Source of the DNA: Fragilariopsis cylindrus CCMP1102
Lineage: Eukaryota; Bacillariophyta; Bacillariophyceae; Bacillariales; Bacillariaceae
Length of the DNA stretch: 64,000 nucleotides
Assembly (NCBI GenBank): GCA_900095095.1
Contig: FMBT01000498.1
Location: 1-64,000 of the forward strand
Reading direction: 5' to 3'
Shown here: piece after piece, positions 23,882-32,597 of the stretch
Layout: the number at the start of each line of letters is the position of its first letter
Position numbering within the stretch: the first letter of the stretch is position 1
The notes under the pieces: model-generated
Database searches by the model: none
What the model saw: the letters and a program-made list of their open reading frames with translations, nothing else
What the model was told of the DNA's origin: nothing
Translations under genes and position numbers: made by a program

Positions 23882-25663
23882 TTAAATTAAATGGAGATAT
23901 AATAGGTAACTAATTGGTAATACACCTAATATAAATCCTAATCCAAAATGTAATACTAATGAAAAAGTAGAATCTTTATCGAATGGTGCTAAAAACATCT
24001 TACGCCATGATATTCTCGTAGGTGCAGTCCAAATACCTAGTATAAATGCCCATAAAAGTGGTCCAAATGGAATGGAATATATCACCATCATGCTACTTCT
24101 CATCGTTATTTTTCCTGAATTTGGATCTGAATTTGAATTGTGCGCATAATAATAAATTAGTATTGATCCAAATATGATTGTATACGTACCCAATTGATAT
24201 TCAATATGTTCTGGATAATACCAACCGATAAGTGTTGATTTTGGATCAGCAGGTGGTGCTGGTGGTAGTTTTGTTGCTGTTGCTGTTGTTGTCTCTTCTT
24301 CTTCTTCTACTACTACCTTAAACGTTAATTGTTTTTGTGGTACTGCTAATGTATTACGATATGTACCAAAGTAGGAATCAAAATTAATACCAGCAGAATA
24401 GTTGCATTCACAATATCGATGATGTAAATAATGTAATATATCAGCTGAGAAATGATCCTCGTAACCAGAATGGGATGCAGCTGGTGTTATTATAACATGC
24501 ATTCCCATCCAAAATAATAAAAATGGATGTAACTTAAACTGAAATAATGTTGGTAATATTAGTAGTGGTCCATAACAGGTGAAGTAGTATAAATGTTCAA
24601 TTGGATGCATGGCCAGTCCAGCGAATGGCTCGATATCTGTATTCCGATGATGAACAGAATGTATATATTTATATAAACAACGTATATGTATAAATCGATG
24701 TGTGAAATAAAAATGTATATCACGATACGATGGTACTAAAATTGATAGTATTAATGTTTGAAATAATATATTCCAATTCCAATTCCAATTCTCAGTACTA
24801 TTATCATTTGTTGTTATTGTTGTTGTACAATATGGTAGTTTCTTTGATTTGTATAGATAAATAAACATACCTGAGAGGGAGAGAGAGAGAGAGAGAGAAG
24901 TTAGATGTTGATTTCGTCGTATTGGATGTGTATTATTTGAATACAAAGCAGACGTATAGATATACTCCATCCAAGAGAAAAAAAAAAAAATCTAGTAAGA
25001 AATGTTCTCTTCTTTGATGACTGCCGAGACTTCTTCTTTTCTTTTCTCTCTGACTCAATAATGTATTGTTGTTTGATCGATGACACGAACGTACCTTCCA
25101 CAATCGTCCATTGGAATATTCCTAATACCGTATAAAATATATTATGTAATACTTTATGGATATTATATATCCGATTCGATACAAATGGACGATTACAGTA
25201 TCCCCAAAAATATAATGCACAATGCCAAAATGTTATATAGGATAATGCAAGAAATAAATTGATATATATCCGATCTAATAATATTATAACGTCCTGTAGT
25301 TGTGGTTGTAGTTGAACTACATGTACGTTGGTTGTATTTGTATTATTTGCATTATCTCGTAAATCCAAATACAATACACCATACACAAACTGACATAATT
25401 AACCATGTTAGATTTGGTGAATAGATAAATGATTCACCAATCATTATTTTATATAATTGTGGTGCTAAAGATTCAGAGGTGGGTCCTCGACCTCCCTGTC
25501 CACGTTCTTGTTCTTGAAGAACAGAAGAATCTTGTATACGAAAAAATGATCCATGAGATAAACCACCGATTCCATTCAATATTGGATATCTATCAAAAAT
25601 TGTACTACTACTACTCCTACTCCTACTACTACTACTGCTACGTGTATTAGTGGAGGAGGTCAT
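23882..25663 (-). CDS. Fatty-acid hydroxylase / sterol desaturase family protein
   Basis: Start ATG 25663 (MTSSTNTRSSS). Hydrophobic helices lie around 25400 and 25250, then a GT-AG intron, then the catalytic part. The di-iron His boxes are visible in order: HFYFTHRFIH, HSVHHRNTD (HxxHH) and HYLHHRYCE (HxxHH), at about 24440-24740. ECNYSAGINFDSYFGT and AMHPIEHLYYF are also typical. Members are ER oxidases using O2 and cytochrome b5: C4-methyl sterol oxidase, C5-sterol desaturase, sphinganine hydroxylase. A weak Pro/Thr/Glu linker at about 24240-24310 is unusual. One frame break is at the AAA of 25387-25389. Removing one base there joins LTWLIMSV to VYGVLYLDLRD. The specific substrate cannot be assigned. 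Confidence 0.82.
24871..25094 (-). other. Intron of the hydroxylase gene
   Basis: Minus-strand donor GTACGT at 25094 and acceptor CTCTCAG ending at 24871, 224 bp, phase 1. The polypyrimidine tract is a perfect (CT)n run. It joins QWTIVEG to MFIYLYKSKKL. Confidence 0.88.
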
Positions 25664-26128
25664 GATGCGATGTTTTGTTTTGGCAAGGATTTAATTTAAT
25701 TGACGAGGCGTTTCGCTCTTTTTTTCCTTTTCTTTTCTTTTGCCCAGATGATACGTATTCACATCGTCGAATCAAATCAATTTAGTTATCACCGTGTCGG
25801 CATGAACTTGGAGTAAGGTGATGTTCGCTTCTTGAGCATTTGAGGATGTTTGAGGATACTTGAAATTCGAAATTCGAAAGCAAATCTTGTAATCTTATAA
25901 GATCTTCTCTCACAAACATCATTGTTCTCTGTGAGACGTCATTGTTGATTGACTTGATTCGATTCTTCGATTCATTCGATTATTACACAATTTTCTTTTT
26001 TTATGTTTTCGCGTTTTTTTGTGTTATTCGCGACCTCGTATTAGTATTCGGTTCCTAGTAGTACTGTACGTACAAGTATGTAAAGTACAGTACAGTACGT
26101 TGCTTTACGTGACATCGGTGGTACAGTA

Positions 26129-26348
26129 CTTCCTCTGGGCAACGCTTAATTCGAGCGCGCTATTGCGAGGAATTATTTAAACGATAAAAGCGTGTTGAAC
26201 CCTTAAAATCTTCGTAGAATCTTCGCTTATTTTAAATTTTTTTCATACATTTCGCATTTTGTTGTTAGATTTTAAGAGTTCAAAGCGCTTTTATGATTGA
26301 ATAATTCCTAGCGATAGCGCGGTTGAATTAAGCGTTACCCGGAGGAAG
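26129..26348. mobile_element. MITE (foldback, Tc1/mariner-like ends)
   Basis: A 220-bp element bounded by TA on each side. Left CTTCCTCTGGGCAACGCTTA and right-end reverse complement CTTCCTCCGGGTAACGCTTA begin an inverted repeat of about 80 bp. It covers GCGCGCTATTGCGAGGAATTATT on the left and its counterpart on the right. There is no coding capacity. CTTCCTCCG ends plus a TA target duplication are Tc1/mariner (Stowaway-like) features. Confidence 0.85.
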
Positions 26349-26368
26349 TATTGCCCATCATTACTGTG

Positions 26369-26649
26369 TGGCATTCAATGCCGTTTACAAATCAAGAAAG
26401 TAGTTCGCCTACTACCCTACTTTTGTTATGGTACCTGCCTCGTACGTTAAAATAATACAAGGAAGTCGCGTGCGTAAAACTCTAGTCGTATTAACAGTCC
26501 CTAAAAAGTACAGTACGTTGCCCAACATGGCATTCAAGCCGTTTACAAATCAAGAAGTAAGTTAGTCCTTCGCCTTGTTCGCCTACTAAGCCTACTTTTG
26601 TTATGGTACCGCCTAGTACGTTAAAATAATACAAGGTAGTCGCGTGCGT
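26369..26649. repeat. Spaced direct duplication, 159-bp offset
   Basis: TGGCATTCAA...CCGTTTACAAATCAAGAA starts at 26369 and at 26528. Each copy continues through CGCCTACTA, CCTACTTTTGTTATGGTACC, GTACGTTAAAATAATACAAGG and GTCGCGTGCGT. Copies differ by small indels. It lies immediately outside the MITE. Confidence 0.85.
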
Positions 26650-27206
26650 TATCACAAAAAATAGAGAAATACTAAAGTACAGTAGTCATTTTCAAACAAT
26701 AAAAAATACACTTTTAGACGTATAATTTAACAGAGCTTAATTACTGACAGTTAGTAATTGTGTCGTCGTCATTTTGTCGCATTGATACGTTTCATTTTTC
26801 ACTTCTTCTCTTTCAAGTCTTCTCTTTAAATCTTCTAAACTACCGCTACGCACTCGACACTTTCGTAATTATATTGCTGTCTCATTATTCGCCTCATCAT
26901 TTTACACTACCAAAATCAAAAACCGTATTTGATAGTTTGCATGCAGAATTTCCGAATTTTTAGGGCCTGAGAATAATGCCTGTAACTGCAAAAAAAACTA
27001 TGTTGGTGATCGTAATATATATAAGAATCTTGCTTACTAAGGACATAATAGAAAAGAATAGAAGATACTTTGTCATTCAATTTTATCACAGCACCATTGA
27101 TCATTGATTCGAATTGAAGTACAGTATCCCATCTATCAGTACTGTAGTATCAAATCAAATAACAACAAAATAACAACAATCGTCGTAAAAACGTAACATC
27201 AAGACT

Positions 27207-27282
27207 ATGTCTTCTATTACGCCTACTACAACTATTATTGGTTATATAAAAGGTGATGATTTTGACTTGTCGAATCATAGGT

Positions 27283-27313
<31 letters not shown>

Positions 27314-27821
27314 TACCGGTAGTAGTAGTAACGGTGTCAACAATCTGCGAAGTAATAATGATAATACTGATACTACTACTATTTCTTCCTCCTCTTCCTC
27401 TACTTCATCATCATTTTTATTTATACTTCAGCGATTATATTAGTAAGCTATTGCTGTCATGATGGTAATTGTTGGTATCCACCAAAAGAGGAAAAGAAGA
27501 AGAAGTCATGGTGGCAGCAACAATAATGACGGTATTAATAAGAATAACGATGGTAGTAAAGACAATGGCAACGACGACGAGATTTATTTTCATGACGATG
27601 AGGAGAATACTAATTCTAGAACTATAAACCAGCAAGTAGGACAACAACCAAAAAAAGGATACCGTAACCCATACGATCCGGAAGATTTATTTTCAGATAT
27701 TTATTTTGATGATAAGGATGATGAAGAAGATGAAGTGGAAGATTATCATAATAATATTGATGATGTTGTGGATGCTTGCATTGCTGATAAATCTTCCGCT
27801 CCCTCCTCTTGGTGGTTGTGA
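27207..27821 (+). CDS. Small acidic protein with one hydrophobic segment, frame-disrupted
   Basis: Start ATG 27207 (MSSITPTTTIIGYIKGDDFD). A Ser-rich and Asn/Thr-rich low-complexity stretch follows. Near 27419 the meaningful reading passes to another frame, IYTSAIILVSYCCHDGNCWY followed by PPKEEKKKKSWW. From about 27525 it returns to the frame ending KKGYRNPYDPEDLFSDIYFD, then an Asp/Glu-rich stretch and a stop at 27821. The first change coincides with a T5 run and the second with an AAG run. Corrected, the protein would be about 200 residues with a short membrane-associated or secreted Cys-containing centre and an acidic tail. Family not recognised. It converges on the GTPase gene with about 155 bp between stops. 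Confidence 0.5.
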
Positions 27822-27976
27822 TTTGATTTATTATTGTAACTGAACAGAGGGGGATAGGGGGATAGGGGGCGGTTTTGCGACTACGTTGGGCTACGGCAAC
27901 AAACATAAGAAAGTATGCGGCACATACGTCACAGTAATATTTATTGGTCGTTCATATCAATGAAAAGTAGATTATA

Positions 27977-30453
27977 TTATACTATTTTATTTTTCTTAAG
28001 TAATTCAGAACGATATACAATCATTTCATTCTCTGTTAATAAACAATCATTTAATGCCATAATAATCTCATTTTCTAATAATTGAATACCAATAAAAACA
28101 ATTTCTTGTCGTCGATCACCAAATTCTTTCGTAATAAAATCATCTTTTAATATACGATGATATTCATTTGGTTTTTGACTAAAAAAATCTTTCATGGTTA
28201 TTTCGGATATGGAGGCCCAAAAATTACCACCTATCATACAAGTATAGGATTTTTGTTTTGAAAGACCAATAAAAGAGTAAAGAAATTAAGGAAGAGAGAA
28301 AAAAAGATTCAATTAGATACCGGTATGCCATGCCAGTCGACAAAGTCACAATGCAGTGCGAGACAGTAGCTACACACTTTCTAATTGCAGCAATTATGTA
28401 AACTGGTTTACTCTCTCCCTCTCTATATCTCAAAAACGAGAACTTAGTACTGCGTTTTTGTTTTGTTTTGTTTTTACTTACCCATTTGTATACCCATATG
28501 TTTTCCGGCATGACTCCAATACATAGCCTTATCATGTCTCCAACTATCCTCTAATAATCCATCCCAGGCAGTTGGTGCAATCCAACAAAATCCTTTGGAA
28601 CGTAATACACCAATAAATGGACTACTACTACTTGTAGTAGTTGTTGTTGTTGTAGAATCATCATCAGAATCGTCGTCATTATTATCCACTCCGTATCCTA
28701 TTTTAGCCAGTGATTGGTCTTCATAATTTACTTTTTCTGCATCTTCCTCTTCATTATCATTATCATTATCATTATTAAAATCTAATGTTATAAAATCAAG
28801 TTCATCTTTAATTGGTATAGGCCATGACCAAATTAATTTCATTAAACGATTTGCATTAAATGGCTTAGATGCTTTATAAACAAAATTTGATATACCAAGA
28901 TTTGTTGTTGATGTCATACTAGTACTACCAGAAGAAGAAGAATGATCGTGTTCATGAGAGTGCGAATGAGTTGGATCGGTACAGTCAGTGTCTTCACAAG
29001 TAGTACCAGAAGAATGATCATGCGAATGAGATGGATCAGTACAATCAGTATCGTCACAAGTAGTAGTACTAGAAGAATGATCGTGTTCATGAGAGTGGGT
29101 GTGTGATGAATCGGTACAACCAGTGTCTTCACAGGTAGTAGCAGTGACGTGGTCATCGTGTGAATGCGAATGTGATGGATCAGTACAATCAGTATCATCG
29201 CAAGTAGTGGTAGTAGCAGTAATAGGGACGTGATCGTCGTGTGAATGTGAGTGTGACGGATCTTTACAATTATCATTATCATCGTCATCATCATCGTTGT
29301 CCAAAGAAGTTGTTTCATCCGGCCATACTTGTACACCTAATACATTTTGTATATCAATTTGTCCATTACTTGTTGCAATTATATTTGCATCTACATTTAA
29401 ACTTTTGATTAATTCCATTGCAATTACAACTTCATTTGTACTTGCTATATCTTGTTTATTCACAATAACAATTGATGCTGCTTCAATTTGTTCGGCTAAT
29501 AATTCCACAACTTGTCTATTTACTGAATGCGGTAATTTTTGTTTCGTAGCAGTAGTTGCAGTAGGAGTAGCATACCATTCTGTACGATCTTTTAATATAT
29601 CAAATGTCATATAATCACTACTGAACGTTGTTGCATCCACAACTGTTATAATATTCCCAATTTCTGTTCGATTCGTCACCAATGTACCATAACTTTCTTT
29701 GTTATTATTTATTACATCTCTCCAATTATTTTGGATTGCAATTGGATCCGCCACACCAGATAATTCCACAATTATTGCATCATACATACCAGTAGTACTA
29801 CTAGTAGTACGAAGTAATAATGATTCAATGGAATCAAATAATTCACCTGCTAATGAACAACAGGCACAACCATTTTGTAATTCAACAATATCATCATTTA
29901 TAATGCTATCATTACTTGCTGCTGTTGTTGTTGTTATTGCATCGTTATCCTTATCTTTATCGTTAGATGATATCGAACTTGAACTTGAACTAAGTATAAA
30001 TTTGGCATCAATATTTACAGATGCAACATCATTAACAATAATACCAATTTTTAATCCATGATCCATATTTTCTAAGATATGTTTTAATGTGGTTGTTTTA
30101 CCACTCCCTAAAAATCCTGCTAATAAATGAATTGGAATCTTTTTCTTTGATTGTTCGTCGTCATCATCAATGATCGTTGTTCCTATTGTTGTTCTTATTG
30201 ATTCTGATTCTGATCCTGTTGTTTTGATAGCGGATAATGATAACAACGAGAGTTGATGCTTATGATGTTGATGCTTATTATGATGATGCTTATTATGATG
30301 ATGCTTATGGTGATGTTGCCTATTATTATGATTCACAATTACAAAACAAAAACAAAACGTCGGTACTTGTATTGTGTAGCCGATTGCTATTAGAAGGAAG
30401 ATACAACTACTAGTACCCAGAGATAATATATTAGTCAGCATTTTTATCGACAA
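27977..30453 (-). CDS. COG0523 (G3E/CobW-type) GTPase, putative zinc metallochaperone
   Basis: Two exons. Start ATG 30453. The N-terminus has a hydrophobic signal (about 16-40) ending in PTFCF, then a His-rich run (HHHKHHHNKHHHNKHQHHKH), so probably organelle-directed. GTPase motifs: Walker A GFLGSGKTT (113-121), the family metal motif CACC (196-199) in ELQNGCACCSL, ELSGVADP (about 230-237) and NKQD (332-335). A 109-residue insert (about 396-504) repeats CX4C pairs (CDDTDC, CEDTGC) alternating with HSHSHDDH-type clusters. The CobW C-terminal domain follows (FNANRLMKLIWSWP, then RSKGFCWIAPT). Exon 2 ends with QEIVFIGIQLLENEI, the usual C-terminal strand and helix. These proteins use GTP to hand zinc or other metal to client enzymes. 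The insert is unusually long and suggests metal buffering. Frame intact. Confidence 0.9.
28231..28481 (-). other. Intron of the COG0523 gene
   Basis: Minus-strand GTAAGT donor at 28481 and GATAG acceptor ending at 28231, 251 bp, phase 1. It joins HAGKHMGIQM to GGNFWASISEITM in frame. Confidence 0.9.
28942..29268 (-). repeat. His/Cys coding repeat in the GTPase gene, five units
   Basis: Five imperfect units of about 20-29 residues, each built of TDPSHSHSH-type and CX4C pieces. At DNA level GATGGATC-GTACAATCAGT blocks recur. The reading frame is preserved through all five, unlike other repeat tracts here. Confidence 0.9.
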
Positions 30454-30914
30454 CCTTCGACAACCTTCGACGTTGACTTGACTTCCGTATTACAGTATTC
30501 GTCGTTGACTTGACTTGACTTGCCTTGAATGTTGGTTGTGGTTTGTTTGATTAGTTGGCTGTAGAGAGGATATTTACATAATAAACCGAATACAGTTGCT
30601 TACTTGGCTGTGGTATTGGTGTCGATGACAAAAGAGAACAAGAAATTATCCAGCCAATCTGTGCAAAAAATAATATGTGCAATGCAATGCAATGCAATGC
30701 AATGACATTGAACATCAAAAAACCTACTAAGCAAAAATCCGGAGGATAATTTTGCGTCTTCAAGCAATAAATGCCCATGTTCGCACTATGAACAAGAACT
30801 TGCCTCCATAATGATTCATTCAATCCCGCTTAAATTTTTAATCCCTAAAAAAAAATACCAACAAACGCACCTTTACCGCATAGCATGGCAGCATTTTTAT
30901 CTTACTTATATAGC

Positions 30915-30935
30915 CTATATTATATTATATTATAT

Positions 30936-30972
<37 letters not shown>
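30915..30972. repeat. (TATAT)n / (TA)n tract
   Basis: ATATT pentamers passing into a pure TA dinucleotide run of about 30 bp. Confidence 0.9.
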
Positions 30973-30974
<2 letters not shown>

Positions 30975-31071
30975 GGTAAGTGGTGAGGAATAGTGACCTT
31001 GATTGAGTTACTATCATTCCTAATAATGAATGAGATAACTTTTTGGTTTTTATAAATATGTGAGCTGTATA

Positions 31072-31317
31072 CTTCCTTCCTCCGAACAGTGCAAAGCTTG
31101 TTGTCCACGGGGGGTAAGCCATGATAATATTTTAACATGGGCAAAAGTAAGGAGAGTGAGTGATTTGAGGGGAAAATAGTAAATAGAAAATATTCTCCAT
31201 CTCCTTTTGTCTCTTAAATTTCTATCGTGCATTTTCCCCCACCAAAAGGAGTAGCAGGAGCGAGTTAAAATATTATGATGGCTTACCCCGTGGACAACAA
31301 GCATTGCACGGAGGAAG
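31072..31317. mobile_element. MITE (foldback, Tc1/mariner-like ends)
   Basis: 246 bp flanked by TA (31070-31071 and 31318-31319). Left terminus CTTCC then TTCCTCCGAACAGTGCAAAG and GTTGTCCACGGGGGGTAAGC. The right end reverse-complements to CTTCCTCCGTGCAATGC and GTTGTCCACGGGGTAAGCC, giving inverted repeats of about 55-60 bp through TAATATTTTAAC. The shared CTTCCTCCG end relates it to the 26129-26348 element. The interiors differ. Non-coding. Confidence 0.85.
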
Positions 31318-31887
31318 TACATATAAGTATGTATACCACATCATCTTGTAAAATGTGTCCCACCCACCCACTGACATAACTAGCTTGTGGTGGTGGTGTG
31401 CGTGCTTCACCAATCATTCATGTCAGCAGATAGGTAGGTAGGTAGTGCCTCTTTCTCTGTGTCACTCTTCTGCTTGATGAAGAATCTGTATCATCCTTGT
31501 ATGCTGTATTCATTATACCAAATTTCTAATTTTTCTTTTGTATTATTACATCATACTGTTATTATGAAGTTCCACGAGATTGGACATATTATTAGAAGAG
31601 AACCTGATGTGTACTTGCTATTCTGTACTTCTAGCTTTGAATGTAATACATCGTGCCAAGGAGATATTATGAAACCCTTGGGTGGCGGGCCCCAGCCCAC
31701 TACTTATTAATATCCCACACAAATGATTACGTGAGTGTGTTGCTTCTTAAATGATTACCCCCCCCCCTAGTAGTATTACTACTATACTTTTGGGGTTTCG
31801 CAGACACTAAATCCTTTGATATTTTGAAAAGCGGGTATGCTCAGCATGGAGCATAACTGCTTCCCTGGAAAGAGGGTAGGGATACCT

Positions 31888-32118
31888 GCCCGCTTTACTC
31901 ATGTGCTTGTAGAAAAGCAGGTGCCCATACTTGCTTTGTATACTACCTGCTTTGAAAAAAAAGCAGGTACCCATACTTGCTTTGTATACCTGCTTTGTAA
32001 AAAAGCAGGTACGCTGTAAAAAAATGCTAAGATACCTGCTTAAGTTAGTTGGATACTCATTTTGTAAAAAGCGGGTAGTGATAACTGCTTTGCTTACCTG
32101 CTTTTTTAAAAAGCAGGT
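31888..32118. repeat. Cluster of ACCTGCTTT / AAAGCAGGT hairpins
   Basis: Three near-perfect hairpins share the same arms: 31945-31968, 31988-32010 and 32096-32118, each ACCTGCTTT then a short A/T loop then AAGCAGGT. Additional half sites (AAAGCAGGTGCCC at about 31915, ATACCTGCTT at about 32032, AAAGCGGGTA at about 32068) lie between and around them. Confidence 0.85.
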
Positions 32119-32279
32119 TTGGGGTACCCACTCTGCAAAAATAAACATAATTATTAGTTTTTGACCAACCCCCACATTATTTACAGTGCAGGAAGGCCCA
32201 GACATACTATACAGAAGACATAGCATGTGTTGTTATTCCCTCTTATTGTTTCCCATCATAAATAAAACTTCCTAGGAAC

Positions 32280-32284
32280 ATGAC
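32280..32284. repeat. Target-site duplication of the copia element, left copy (ATGAC)
   Basis: ATGAC at 32280-32284 matches ATGAC at 38930-38934, directly abutting the two LTRs. Five bp is the usual size for Ty1/copia integrase. Confidence 0.75.
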
Positions 32285-32597
32285 TATTAGAAGTAAATAC
32301 GAATACATACAGTAGTTTGTTAACTAGTTAGTATTAGAGTTACAATGATGTTAGAGATTAAAGTGAGCGCAGTATGTTGTTACATCCTGTGATCTAATCG
32401 CATGTGTTTGTGTTTCTTGTGTTCAAAGCTATCTTCATCTATTATTGGGCGATACGATAGGTCTTGTATTGGATCTTACAGCCAAGCAAGCCAAGTGTGA
32501 ATCATATCCCATAACTGTTATTTAACTGCACCTCGGTTGTATCACAGTTGTTGGATAGTTAATCGAAGTGGTCGACTATCGCGCTAATAATTGAACA
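32285..32597 (-). repeat. 3' LTR of the copia element
   Basis: 313 bp, apparently identical to 38617-38929 at a constant offset of 6332. On the minus strand it starts TGTTCAATTATTAGCGCG and ends TACTTCTAATA. It begins TG but lacks the canonical CA end. The pol stop codon (32576-32578) lies inside it. Confidence 0.93.

Larger units (their letters stand above)
25664..27206. other. Intergenic with MITE and a 159-bp duplication
   Basis: Contains a complete MITE (26129-26348) and, just right of it, a spaced direct duplication (26369-26649). Several TACAGTAC-type palindromes occur near 26060-26100 and 26510. No gene seen. Confidence 0.6.
30454..32284. other. Intergenic with MITE, TA repeat and hairpin cluster
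   Basis: It holds GCAAT repeats near 30675-30705, a (TATAT)n/(TA)n tract at about 30915-30972, a MITE at 31072-31317, a CCCCCCCCC run near 31760 and a cluster of short palindromes at 31888-32118. No gene is supported. Confidence 0.6.

Noticed and set aside
23882-25663. Calling the hydroxylase a C5-sterol desaturase or sphinganine hydroxylase specifically
   Set aside because: The His boxes define the superfamily only. No residue I can see separates the subfamilies.
28914-29336. Minus-strand 140-codon Ile/Leu/Thr-rich frame
   Set aside because: A frame-shifted shadow of the His/Cys repeat of the COG0523 gene.
31807-32226. Minus-strand 139-codon frame over the hairpin cluster
   Set aside because: Its repeated peptide comes from the palindromic DNA repeats. 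No start context or domain.
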